A DNA stretch of 64,000 bases from Bacteroidaceae bacterium (GTDB taxonomy: Bacteria > Bacteroidota > Bacteroidia > Bacteroidales > Bacteroidaceae). The number at the start of each line of letters is the position of its first letter. Position 1 is the stretch's first letter. A program made the translations under genes and the position numbers. The stretch is taken from NCBI GenBank assembly GCA_017429525.1, contig JAFROT010000028.1, forward strand, positions 53,751 to 117,750, written 5' to 3'. The notes under the pieces are model-generated. The model did not search any database. It saw only the letters and a list, made by a program, of their open reading frames with translations, and was not told where the DNA came from. Positions 56,568 to 64,000 of this stretch are shown here, piece by piece.

Positions 56568-57521
56568 TTAAGACGGAATGATAAAGTTGATATATTCGGC
56601 ATTCAGAGTGATGTCGAATGGTGCTCGGAAGCCTTCGAGGACGATTCCATCTGTGCTGAGGGATGCTTTGCTGATCTCGTCGAAGTGTATAGCACGTGGT
56701 GTCCGATAGGCACAGACATTCTTGTGACTGAGGAACTTACCCGTGAATAGCATGCCGAGGCCTTCAATAAGTTGTCGCATTTCGGGATAAGAAATGACGC
56801 TCACGTCGAGCATTCCGTTGTAGGGTACGGCGTTGGGCGTCATGCCGTAGGCACGACTATTACCGATGCAGACGCTCATGACTTTGCGTTCCACCGTCTC
56901 TTCGTTCACCTTGAAGCGCATCTTCATTTCCATTCGTTGGAACAAGAGCAGAATCATACTCGAGAAGTAAGTGAGCGTCGTCAGCCCGAAGATGCGGCGC
57001 GTCTTATACTTCAATTTCATGATGTTAGCCACTAAGCCCACATTCGCACAATTAAGGAAATAGCGTTTGTCGGCAGAACGTGTCTCACCGTCCGTCTCGC
57101 CCTCTTGCTGCAGGCAAGTGATACATCCCACATCTACCTTTCTCATGCGCCTCTCCATCAACCATCTGACGGTGCGGGCATCGTCTTCTTCGCTGAAACC
57201 CCAGAATGATGCAAAATCATTGCCGCGTCCATTGGGAATAATGCCTAAGGCCACGCGTTGGCGGACCTCTTCGTCGAAGGTCAGTAAGGCATTCAGCGCA
57301 CGGTTGAGTGCTGAGTCACCCCCTACAATGATAAGTGTCTCATAGCCATTGTTCACCAACATACAAGTCAACCGACCCACACTTTCTGCGCCTTCGCTCT
57401 GCACGAAGTCATAAGCAACTCCGTTCGTATCAAGCAATTCCTTGATACGCTCCCAGCGTTTGTGCGTGCGTCTTACGCCTTGCTTCGGGCAGTAGATAAT
57501 GCCCCAACGGGTCTTTTCCAT
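56568..57521 (-). CDS. Diacylglycerol/lipid kinase family protein (YegS-like)
   Basis: The 317-residue protein has the DAGK catalytic fold. The glycine-rich nucleotide loop reads GGDSALNR at about 82-89, where GGDGTxNE is usual; G-to-S, T-to-A and E-to-R changes are notable. IIPNGRGNDFA (nucleotide and metal site) is kept. The C-terminal beta-sandwich (about 170-310) is present. It would phosphorylate a lipid using ATP, but the altered GGD motif leaves activity in doubt. MiaA lies 51 bases upstream. Confidence 0.78.
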   Translation of the reverse strand: MEKTRWGIIYCPKQGVRRTHKRWERIKELLDTNGVAYDFVQSEGAESVGRLTCMLVNNGYETLIIVGGDSALNRALNALLTFDEEVRQRVALGIIPNGRGNDFASFWGFSEEDDARTVRWLMERRMRKVDVGCITCLQQEGETDGETRSADKRYFLNCANVGLVANIMKLKYKTRRIFGLTTLTYFSSMILLLFQRMEMKMRFKVNEETVERKVMSVCIGNSRAYGMTPNAVPYNGMLDVSVISYPEMRQLIEGLGMLFTGKFLSHKNVCAYRTPRAIHFDEISKASLSTDGIVLEGFRAPFDITLNAEYINFIIPS

Positions 57522-57572
57522 TTCGCAGTTTATTAAGTAGTTATGCCTTTGTTGCGTTTTACTATTCTTATG

Positions 57573-58640
57573 TCACGAAGTCGTGAGGCCTTTCTTGAAT
57601 AGGTCTATGATTTCATCGACAATCCCATTTGTTGTACGTGTGGCGTCAATCCAGTGAATTGAAACGCCTCGTCGTTCCATTCCACGGAAATAGGTCATCT
57701 GCCGTTTAGCAAACTGGTGAATGGCGATTTCCAATTGTCTGGCCATCTCATCGTAACCGATTTGGCCGAGAATGTATTGTGTCAGGTAGCGGTACTCAAG
57801 TCCGTAGCTGATGAGGGCTTCTGAGGTCACGCCGCTATCAAGCAATCGTTTGACCTCGTCGACCATCCCTTCGTCATTGAGTCGCCTGTGTAATCGTTCG
57901 GTGATACGCTGTCGGCGCAGTTCTCTTGGAATGTCCAGCCCAATCGTGAGCGAGGTTGGGGTAGGGTAGTCCTGCTGCCGGTCGAGGTCGTGTGAGCGGT
58001 AGTATTCTTCGATCTCGATGGCACGAATAGCACGTCGGGCGGTGTCTACGTCGGTGGTATTGTGAAGGCGTTTGTATGTAGCAAGTATTGCGGTCAGCTC
58101 TGCTAATGATTGTCCCTCAAGGCGTTGTCGCAACTCTTCATTGATGGGCACTTCCACCAGATTGTAGCCTCTGAGCACGCTCTCGATATACAGTCCAGTG
58201 CCACCGCAGAGTATGGGCTGATGTCCGCGCTTGAGGATGGCATCGAAGGCTCGAAAGAAGTCGCGTTGGAAATGAAATACGGAGTACTTTGTTCCCGCCT
58301 CGGCTATATCGATGAGGTGGTAAGGAATGTGCAGCAGCTTCTTGCGATTGTGCCCGCAGTTCTCATCCTTGCCTTCCTTGGGGTCTTCTTCTCGATTCAT
58401 CAGCACTACATCGTAGTCGGCCAGGTCTTTACCTGTACCGATGTCCATACCACGGAACACCTGTCGGGAATCCGCACTGATGATTTCGGCCGTGCTCTCC
58501 CACTCATTATCAGCCTGGTAAACGCGTTTCGATGACTGCTTATCATCGTAATGTTCCGCCGTCAGTCGCGCAGCCAACTGCGTGGCTACGGCCGTCTTTC
58601 CGCAGGCTGTAGGGCCCAATATGGTGATTAACGTGCTCAT
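57573..58640 (-). CDS. miaA: tRNA dimethylallyltransferase MiaA
   Basis: The 355-residue protein has Walker A GPTACGKT (about 9-16), SADSRQVFRGMDIGTGK and the GGTGLYIESVL motif, with TARRAIRAIEI and HQFAKRQMTYFRG later. It adds a dimethylallyl group to A37 of tRNAs reading UNN codons. It is about 50 residues longer than most MiaA; two insertions (about residues 30-50 and 84-102) rich in charged residues lie between conserved motifs. A -7 box TATCTTTG at 58649-58656 precedes it. Confidence 0.94.
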   Translation of the reverse strand: MSTLITILGPTACGKTAVATQLAARLTAEHYDDKQSSKRVYQADNEWESTAEIISADSRQVFRGMDIGTGKDLADYDVVLMNREEDPKEGKDENCGHNRKKLLHIPYHLIDIAEAGTKYSVFHFQRDFFRAFDAILKRGHQPILCGGTGLYIESVLRGYNLVEVPINEELRQRLEGQSLAELTAILATYKRLHNTTDVDTARRAIRAIEIEEYYRSHDLDRQQDYPTPTSLTIGLDIPRELRRQRITERLHRRLNDEGMVDEVKRLLDSGVTSEALISYGLEYRYLTQYILGQIGYDEMARQLEIAIHQFAKRQMTYFRGMERRGVSIHWIDATRTTNGIVDEIIDLFKKGLTTS

Positions 58641-58654
58641 TGCGGCAGCAAAGA

Positions 58655-58690
58655 TAATAAAAAAGACCGTCCGATGAGCACCGGACGGTC
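58655..58690 (-). terminator. Rho-independent terminator of gap
   Basis: GACCGTCCG (58665-58673) and CGGACGGTC (58682-58690) form a perfect 9-base stem around an 8-base loop. Read on the minus strand it is followed by TTTTTTATT. It lies 22 bases after the gap stop and touches the miaA -7 box at 58649-58656. Confidence 0.85.
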
Positions 58691-58711
58691 AAAAATCGCA
58701 TAATTTTAAGC

Positions 58712-59737
58712 TTATTTCAACTCAGCGAGATACTTGATGGTGCGAACCATCTGGCTGGTGTAGCTGTTCTCGTTGTCGTACCAAGCAACAACCTGAACGA
58801 GCGAGTTGCCATCACCAATCTTGCTGACCATGGTCTGGTTGGCATCGAAGAGCGAACCAAACTTCATGCCGATGATGTCGCTGCTGACGAGCTTCTCCTC
58901 GGTGTAACCGAAGCTCTCGTTGGTAGCGGCCTTCATGGCAGCGTTGATGTCCTCAACAGTAACCTCACCCTTCACAACAGCGTGCAGGATGGTGGTGGAA
59001 CCAGTGGGAGTCGGAACGCGCTGAGCAGCACCGATCAGCTTGCCGTTGAGCTCGGGGATAACGAGACCGATAGCCTTGGCAGCACCCGTTGAGTTAGGAA
59101 CGATGTTCTGGGCACCGGCACGAGCGCGCTGTACATCACCCTTGCGCTGAGGACCGTCGAGAATCATCTGGTCGCCAGTGTAAGCGTGAACAGTCGTCAT
59201 GATACCGCTCTGGATGGGAGCGAAATCGTTCAGAGCCTTCGTCATGGGAGCCAAGCAGTTGGTGGTGCAGCTGGCAGCGCTGATGACGGTGTCGGCGGGA
59301 GTCAGAGTCGTGTGGTTCACGTTGTAGACGATGGTGGGGAGGTCGTTGCCGGCAGGAGCAGAGATGACAACCTTCTTGGCACCAGCCTTGATGTGTGCGG
59401 AAGCCTTCTCCTTAGAAGTGTAGAAACCTGTGCACTCGAGAACGACGTCAACGTTCAGTTCGCCCCAAGGCAGCTCAGCAGCATTGGGCACTGCATAGAT
59501 GGTGATCTCCTTACCATCAACGATGATGGAGTTGTCTGTGCAGTCCACAGTGTGCTTGTTCTCGCCGAACTTGCCGCAGAAACCGCCCTGAGCGGTGTCA
59601 TACTTCAGCAGGTGAGCCAGCATCTTGGGGCTGGTGAGGTCGTTGATAGCGACTACTTCGTAGCCTTCTGCCTCGAACATCTGACGGAATGCGAGGCGAC
59701 CGATACGGCCGAAGCCGTTAATAGCAACTTTTGTCAT
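58712..59737 (-). CDS. gap: Type I glyceraldehyde-3-phosphate dehydrogenase
   Basis: The 341-residue protein has the NAD-binding N-terminus ([16 protein letters not shown]) and the catalytic cysteine in SCTTNCLAP, with the phosphate-site YTGDQ and [14 protein letters not shown]. Asp in AINDL (about residue 33) points to NAD preference. It oxidises glyceraldehyde-3-phosphate in glycolysis. It is monocistronic, with a strong terminator at 58655-58690. Confidence 0.97.
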   Translation of the reverse strand: MTKVAINGFGRIGRLAFRQMFEAEGYEVVAINDLTSPKMLAHLLKYDTAQGGFCGKFGENKHTVDCTDNSIIVDGKEITIYAVPNAAELPWGELNVDVVLECTGFYTSKEKASAHIKAGAKKVVISAPAGNDLPTIVYNVNHTTLTPADTVISAASCTTNCLAPMTKALNDFAPIQSGIMTTVHAYTGDQMILDGPQRKGDVQRARAGAQNIVPNSTGAAKAIGLVIPELNGKLIGAAQRVPTPTGSTTILHAVVKGEVTVEDINAAMKAATNESFGYTEEKLVSSDIIGMKFGSLFDANQTMVSKIGDGNSLVQVVAWYDNENSYTSQMVRTIKYLAELK

Positions 59738-59969
59738 TTCTTTTTCTTTTTGGGTTAAAAAGTTGATTAAATGAATTAGTATTGAAACTTAACGTTTACT
59801 CGTGTCTGTTTGCCGTGCACAAAAGTGCTCGCCCTTGTTAACCACAATTGCAGTATTCTGCACTCTTACAAGCCACAAAAAGTAGGCTCGAGAGCACCAA
59901 AATGAGGAAATTTAGGGGTCTGAACGACATTTTTTCTTGTTTTACGCGGCAAAAGTACAAAATTTGTTT

Positions 59970-59977
59970 TATATTTG
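59970..59977 (+). promoter_or_regulatory. -7 box TATATTTG for mscL
   Basis: Plus-strand TATATTTG lies 32 bases upstream of the mscL ATG. A minus-strand TACTTTTG at 59950-59957 could serve gap, though it is 213 bases from that start. Confidence 0.5.
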
Positions 59978-60008
59978 CATCATCAAACCCCTAAAATAAT
60001 ATTAAATC

Positions 60009-60404
60009 ATGGCAAATTTTATTCAAGAGTTTAAAGACTTCGCTATGCGAGGCAATGTAATGGACATGGCAGTCGGTGTCATCATCGGCGGTGCCTTTGG
60101 TAAAATTATCTCCTCGTTGGTTGACGACGTGCTCATGCCCGCTATCGGTATGCTCACGGGCAACGTTGACTTCACCAACCTGGTTTGCAAGATCGGTGAG
60201 GGCGAAGGTGCAGCCGTATTGAAGTACGGCCAGTTCATCCAGAACATCGTCGACTTCCTCATCGTAGCACTCTGCATCTTCTGCATCGTCAAGGCTATCA
60301 ACGCTGCTAGCAAGAAGAAGGAAGAACCCGCTCCCGAGGCTCCCGCTGGTCCTACTCAGGAAGAGCTCCTCACAGAGATCCGCGACCTTCTCGCAAAGAA
60401 GTAA
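60009..60404 (+). CDS. mscL: Large-conductance mechanosensitive channel MscL
   Basis: The 131-residue protein has the N-terminal [30 protein letters not shown], with the first membrane helix, a second helix (about 70-95, [17 protein letters not shown]) and a C-terminal bundle ([14 protein letters not shown]). It opens under membrane tension to release solutes. A -7 box TATATTTG at 59970-59977 lies 32 bases before the ATG, and a terminator follows at 60456-60486. Confidence 0.96.
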   Translation: MANFIQEFKDFAMRGNVMDMAVGVIIGGAFGKIISSLVDDVLMPAIGMLTGNVDFTNLVCKIGEGEGAAVLKYGQFIQNIVDFLIVALCIFCIVKAINAASKKKEEPAPEAPAGPTQEELLTEIRDLLAKK

Positions 60405-60455
60405 TTTCATTCGCTCTCGCGCGCGTACATTATAATTAATGTTCATGCGTCTCAC

Positions 60456-60486
60456 AGCCGTGCGGTCATTCTGCACGGCTTTTTCT
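60456..60486 (+). terminator. Rho-independent terminator of mscL
   Basis: AGCCGTGC (60456-60463), a 9-base loop, GCACGGCT (60473-60480), then TTTTTCTG. It lies 52 bases after the mscL stop. Confidence 0.85.
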
Positions 60487-60490
60487 GTCC

Positions 60491-61711
60491 TTAGTCGGAA
60501 AAAGAAACTGTCATTACGTTGGCAGGTGGACGTTGGTTGCGTAACTCCTCTGCCATGAAATCCATGTAGGGTGCTACGTGAGCAAAGAATCGTCGATAGT
60601 CGTGGCACAGGTAGTTCAGTCCTCGTGTGCCGTCGTCGGCCTTGGCAAAGCGGTCCTTGGGGCAGCCGCCATTGCAGGCGAACAACCACTTACATTCCTT
60701 GCATTGGCTGGGCAGCGCATCACGTTTGGCGTTTCCGAAAGCACGTTGGCGGTCGCTATACATCATCGCAGCGATGGAATCGTGGTGGATATTGCCTAAG
60801 CGATATTCGGGAAACACGAAGTGGTCGCAAGCGTATACGTCTCCGTTGTGCTCAATAACCCCTGCGTGACCGCAGGTGGCAGCCATCGAGCAGACGCCAG
60901 GTGCTTCGCCTACCCAACAAGCCAATGTGCTGTCGAAGAGTTGCACATACACTTGTCCTACGTCGTGCTTCACCCATTCGTCGAAGATGGTTGTTGCGAA
61001 GTGCGCGAACTGTCCTTGTCGAACGCTGAAGTCTGCCAGTTCGCCTTCTGCTTCATCTGCCATCGATGCCAGATGACGTCCATCGGTGTGGCGGACGATG
61101 CGTTCCACGATAGGGGTAAACTGAATGTAGTGACATCCTATCTCCTTGTAGAAATGGTAGACGTCAAGTGGGTAGTCGGCATTGAAGTCGTTGACCACGC
61201 CCATTGCATTCCATTCCACGCCATGCTTCTCGAGCAGTTCAATGCCATGCATGACCTTTCTGAATGATGGCTGTCCACCACGGGCACGGCGGTATTCGTC
61301 ATGCAAATCCTGAGGTCCGTCGATGCTAACCCCCACCAGCCAGTTGTTCTCCTTGAAGAATTGGCACCACTCGTCGGTCAGTAGCGTCCCATTCGTCTGT
61401 ATGCAGTTGTCAATCAGTCGTCCGCCACCGTATTCTCGTTGAAGGGCCAGCGCTCGCTTGTAGAAACTGACAGGTCGCATCAGCGGTTCGCCGCCATGCC
61501 AGGTGAAGAGAACTTGCGCCTGTGTCTGCGACAGGATGTACTGCCTGATGAATTCCTCCAGCGTCTCATCCGTCATCAGCGAGCGTCGCTTCTGTTCGTC
61601 GGCATAGAGGTGACTTTTTTCCAGATAATAGCAGTATTTGCAAGCGAGATTGCAAACGCTCCCAATGGGCTTGGTCATCACATACAACGGTCGTGAGAAT
61701 GGGGCTAACAT
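60491..61711 (-). CDS. Anaerobic sulfatase-maturase-type radical SAM/SPASM protein
   Basis: The 406-residue protein has the radical SAM cluster CNLACKYC (C-x3-C-x2-C, about 19-26), GGEP (about 74-77), and a C-terminal SPASM domain with several cysteines (CSMAATCGHAGV, CKECKWLFACNGGCP). This matches enzymes that turn a Cys or Ser of sulfatases into formylglycine. No sulfatase gene is in this window, so the target is unknown. It lies 21 bases downstream of the TfoX-domain gene on the same strand, so the two may be co-transcribed. Confidence 0.9.
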   Translation of the reverse strand: MLAPFSRPLYVMTKPIGSVCNLACKYCYYLEKSHLYADEQKRRSLMTDETLEEFIRQYILSQTQAQVLFTWHGGEPLMRPVSFYKRALALQREYGGGRLIDNCIQTNGTLLTDEWCQFFKENNWLVGVSIDGPQDLHDEYRRARGGQPSFRKVMHGIELLEKHGVEWNAMGVVNDFNADYPLDVYHFYKEIGCHYIQFTPIVERIVRHTDGRHLASMADEAEGELADFSVRQGQFAHFATTIFDEWVKHDVGQVYVQLFDSTLACWVGEAPGVCSMAATCGHAGVIEHNGDVYACDHFVFPEYRLGNIHHDSIAAMMYSDRQRAFGNAKRDALPSQCKECKWLFACNGGCPKDRFAKADDGTRGLNYLCHDYRRFFAHVAPYMDFMAEELRNQRPPANVMTVSFSD

Positions 61712-61732
61712 GTTGGTCTCTTGTTGGTTCTT

Positions 61733-62050
61733 TTAACGTTTTGTCTTTTTCGCCACTTGTAGTGCTTTGCATGTCTCACGGACAAGCATTGAGAGGTAGT
61801 CACGGTCGTCGACTTCGTCAATATAAAAATAAGGTTTTGCACCTTCATAGGGCGGTCTCATTTCTTCTTGTCTGAGCAAGCCACGAGCGGCTTCAGTAGG
61901 CTTCAGGTAGAGGTGGTCGTCGCAGATGAGTCCGAAAATCATTCCGTTGCAGTAGACACCATAGTCGCCAAACATTTTCTTGGTCATGATCTCGCCAGCA
62001 CCGCTGCATTGGTCGGCGATGTATTGAACGAAGTCTGCATTACTAGCCAT
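61733..62050 (-). CDS. TfoX N-terminal domain protein
   Basis: The 105-residue protein matches the TfoX/Sxy N-terminal domain (MTKKMFGDYGVYCNGMIFGLICDDHLYLKP) with YFYIDEVDDRDYLSMLVRET. It has no C-terminal TfoX domain, as is usual for stand-alone copies. A competence role known from Gammaproteobacteria should not be assumed. A -7 box TACCTTTG on the minus strand at 62149-62156 lies about 100 bases upstream. Confidence 0.85.
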   Translation of the reverse strand: MASNADFVQYIADQCSGAGEIMTKKMFGDYGVYCNGMIFGLICDDHLYLKPTEAARGLLRQEEMRPPYEGAKPYFYIDEVDDRDYLSMLVRETCKALQVAKKTKR

Positions 62051-62148
62051 AGTCTGGATGTGCTTTATGTTTAGTTGCGGAAGTTATTATTGTCCGTCGA
62101 TGGAGTGATGTGCATCGTGATAGAGAAGAGCCCTCTTCATAGACGGGG

Positions 62149-62156
62149 CAAAGGTA
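62149..62156 (-). promoter_or_regulatory. -7 box TACCTTTG for the TfoX-domain gene
   Basis: Minus-strand TACCTTTG lies about 100 bases upstream of the TfoX gene start, just before the 22-bp repeat array. Confidence 0.5.
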
Positions 62157-62228
62157 AGTAAAATCAGCGACAGTTGATGCAAAATGGCTTATTTTTCGCA
62201 CGATAAGGAAAAATAGTTTGTTTAGACG

Positions 62229-62360
62229 CCACACATATATACGTGCAGCCCGATACATATATACGTGTAGCCCGATACATATATACGTGCAACCCGATAC
62301 ATATATACGTGCAGCCTCACACATATATACGTGTAGCCTCACGCGTATATACGTGCAGGG
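62229..62360 (+). repeat. 22-bp-period tandem array, family A site 4 (cleanest copy)
   Basis: Six 22-base units run from 62229 to 62360. Each has a core ACATATATACGTG (sixth unit GCGTATATACGTG) followed by CAGCC, TAGCC, CAACC or CAGGG and three variable bases (CGA, TCA). The core is close to the palindrome CACGTATATACGTG. There are no spacers. The array lies between the TfoX gene and the Y-family polymerase, which are divergent; bases 62361-62548 hold no gene apart from the uncertain 5' end of that polymerase. Confidence 0.92.
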
Positions 62361-62548
62361 CGATACGAACATATAGGTATAAGAAGGGCTCGAGATGGCG
62401 TGTAAGTGCTATTTAATGATGTGAAATGCTTTCGTAAGGGGCGTGAAAAGCGACGAGAGAGAGTCGTGTGATGGTTTCAAGGATGGATAGTTGCGTTTTT
62501 TTGGCTGAAAAGAGAGGGGAATTGCTGAAAAAGACGTACCTTTGCGAA

Positions 62549-64000
62549 GTGAACAGGACGTATCTGGCTATTGATCTGAAGTCATTCTACGCTTCGGTAG
62601 AATGTGTAGACAGAGGGCTCGACCCACTGACTACTAACCTTGTCGTGGCTGATGTCAGCAGGACGGAGAAGACCATCTGTCTGGCGGTTTCCCCTTCTCT
62701 GAAAGCCTATGGAATTCCTGGTCGGGCGAGGTTGTTTGAGGTATTACAGCGGGTGAGGCAGATTAACCATGAACGGCGGCAACGGGTGGGGTGGCGGACA
62801 ACGGGTAAGTCCTTTAACGACATGGAACTGAAGGCTCACCCAGAGCTTGAGCTCGACTACATCGCAGCTCCTCCTCGCATGTCGCATTACATTGAGGTGA
62901 GTGCCAGCGTCTATCGGACTTACCTAAAATATATCGCGCCCGAAGACATCCACGTCTACAGCATAGATGAGGTGTTCATGGACGTGACCGACTACTTGCC
63001 GCTCTATCACAAGACGGCTCATGAGCTGGCTATCACGATGATACGTGACGTGTTGCGCAACACGGGCATCACGGCTACGGCGGGTATTGGCACAAATATG
63101 TATCTGGCCAAGGTGGCAATGGACATTGAGGCCAAACACATGCCAGCCGATGCCGATGGGGTGCGTATTGCTGAGTTGGACGAGATGAGTTATCGGCAGA
63201 AGTTGTGGGATGTGCGTCCGCTGACCAAGTTCTGGCGTGTGGGCAAGGGAATAGCAGCCAAGCTGGAGCGCTATGGCATGGATACCATGGGAAAGGTGGC
63301 GCGTATGTCTGAGCTGAATGAGGAGCTGCTGTACCACCTCTTCGGGGTGAATGCCGAGCTGCTGATAGACCATGCCTGGGGCTGGGAACCTTGTACGATG
63401 GAGATGGTGAAGCGCTACCGTCCGGAATCGAGCTCGATGAGCAACGGACAAGTTTTGCAGAGCCCTTACACGTGGGCCAAGGCACGGATTGTGGTGCAGG
63501 AGATGGCCGAGGCAATGGCCTTGGATTTGGTGGCACGCAGGTTGGTGAGCGACCAGGTAGTGGTAAGCGTAGGCTATGACGTTGAGAGCCTCACGAACCC
63601 TCAGATACGCGATAAGTATCAGGGAGAGGTACGGGCTGACTGGTATGGTCGTCAAGTGCCTAAGCACGCTCATGGGACAGCTAACCTCGACCTTCCGACG
63701 TCCTCTACGCGTCTGATCACTGAGGCTGTGCTGAAGGCCTATGACCGTGTAGTCAACCGTGAGTTGTTGGTGCGTCGGCTGAATGTGACGATGGCTCATG
63801 TGGTACACGAGAATGATGTACAAACCACGAATCAGACGCAGCAGCTGGACCTCTTCACGGACTACGAGGCTCTGGCTCGTCAGCGCGAAGAGCAGGAGGC
63901 TCTGCTCAACAAGGAACGACGATTGCAGCAAGCTCAACTGAGCATCAAACAGCGCTTTGGCAAGAACGCAATCCTGCGTGGCATTAACTTCAAAGAGGGG
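62549..64000 (+). CDS. Y-family DNA polymerase (DinB/UmuC-like), 3'-truncated by window edge
   Basis: The frame is open to the window end (484 codons). The product has YLAIDLKSFYASVECV (catalytic Asp), YSIDEVFMDVT (SIDE catalytic motif), GIGTNMYLAKVAMD and the little-finger part, then QLDLF at residues 432-436, an exact consensus for binding the beta clamp. It is a translesion polymerase. The start is uncertain: GTG at 62549 gives the family N-terminus, but an upstream in-frame ATG at 62471 is possible, and a TACCTTTG box (62537-62544) overlaps that upstream region. The final residues (GINFKEG) suggest only a short piece is missing. Confidence 0.9.
   Translation, partial: MNRTYLAIDLKSFYASVECVDRGLDPLTTNLVVADVSRTEKTICLAVSPSLKAYGIPGRARLFEVLQRVRQINHERRQRVGWRTTGKSFNDMELKAHPELELDYIAAPPRMSHYIEVSASVYRTYLKYIAPEDIHVYSIDEVFMDVTDYLPLYHKTAHELAITMIRDVLRNTGITATAGIGTNMYLAKVAMDIEAKHMPADADGVRIAELDEMSYRQKLWDVRPLTKFWRVGKGIAAKLERYGMDTMGKVARMSELNEELLYHLFGVNAELLIDHAWGWEPCTMEMVKRYRPESSSMSNGQVLQSPYTWAKARIVVQEMAEAMALDLVARRLVSDQVVVSVGYDVESLTNPQIRDKYQGEVRADWYGRQVPKHAHGTANLDLPTSSTRLITEAVLKAYDRVVNRELLVRRLNVTMAHVVHENDVQTTNQTQQLDLFTDYEALARQREEQEALLNKERRLQQAQLSIKQRFGKNAILRGINFKEG

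Noticed and set aside
62043-62372. 109-residue minus-strand protein (VxxxxCTYI repeats)
   Set aside because: It is a frame across the 22-bp array and the TfoX promoter region, with low-complexity repeats and no gene signals.
62923-63937. 337-residue minus-strand frame
   Set aside because: It is antisense to the Y-family polymerase, whose catalytic motifs are intact on the plus strand.

Overview
The window looks like chromosomal DNA from a Bacteroidales bacterium, probably Prevotellaceae-like; a genus cannot be fixed from sequence reading alone. The signs are: -7 boxes of the form TAnnTTTG in front of many genes, no strong Shine-Dalgarno sequences, Bacteroidota-type families (DUF4835/PorD, DUF4923, DUF4491, DUF4270, DUF5063, DUF3127), the conserved order dnaN - exonuclease - coaBC - porD - recN, a C-terminal tail resembling type IX secretion sorting signals, and dockerin-like tails on secreted enzymes. 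I saw no insertion sequence, phage gene, integrase or CRISPR array.

Layout. 1-2.7 kb: the end of a surface-polysaccharide glycosyltransferase cluster. 2.9-6.2 kb: a secreted GH128-like glucanase. 7-13 kb: LOG-family protein, FtsK, and a small operon ending in an RlmI-type rRNA methyltransferase. 13.1-13.3 kb: a probable independent small RNA. 13.4-23.8 kb: mostly minus-strand housekeeping genes (RluA, RlmH, a TPR protein with a degenerate protease domain, RecN, PorD-like, CoaBC, DnaQ-like exonuclease, DnaN). 24-37.4 kb: a DUF3127 protein with an SSB-like tail, DEAD-box helicase, LptF/G permease, Tgt, Lon, TrmN6, an amidase/golvesin protein, acyltransferase and NhaD antiporter. 37.6 kb: tRNA-Gly(CCC). 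37.9-46.4 kb: two large secreted dockerin-bearing proteins (a putative metalloprotease and a PL11 rhamnogalacturonan lyase) flanking a phosphodiesterase and methylmalonyl-CoA epimerase. 46.8-48 kb: panD and panC. 48.2-55.5 kb: a glycogen/alpha-glucan locus (orphan synthase N-domain, DUF4270 lipoprotein, GH57-like protein, GT4, debranching enzyme). 55.7-64 kb: Crp/Fnr regulator, lipid kinase, MiaA, GAPDH, MscL, a sulfatase-maturase-type radical SAM protein, a TfoX-domain protein and a 3'-truncated Y-family DNA polymerase.

The most unusual non-coding signal is a family of 22-bp-period tandem repeats with a near-palindromic core CACATATATACGTG. It recurs at four intergenic sites (about 6.5, 24.7, 46.5 and 62.3 kb), one of them collapsed into a perfect 21-bp-stem hairpin. 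Both sites in the left half lie in one orientation and both in the right half in the other. Several proteins look catalytically altered on reading: the GH57-like protein lacks both expected catalytic residues and carries a histone-H1-like tail, the TPR protein carries a trypsin-like domain missing its triad, Tgt lacks the CxCxxC zinc ligands, and the glycogen-synthase-like protein has only the N-domain.

Genes work together mainly in three groups: replication and repair (dnaN, exonuclease, recN, Y-family polymerase with a clamp-binding peptide), storage polysaccharide handling (48-55 kb), and secreted polysaccharide or protein degradation (GH128, PL11, metalloprotease). No SusC/SusD pair is present, so the secreted enzymes are not in a classical polysaccharide utilization locus here.
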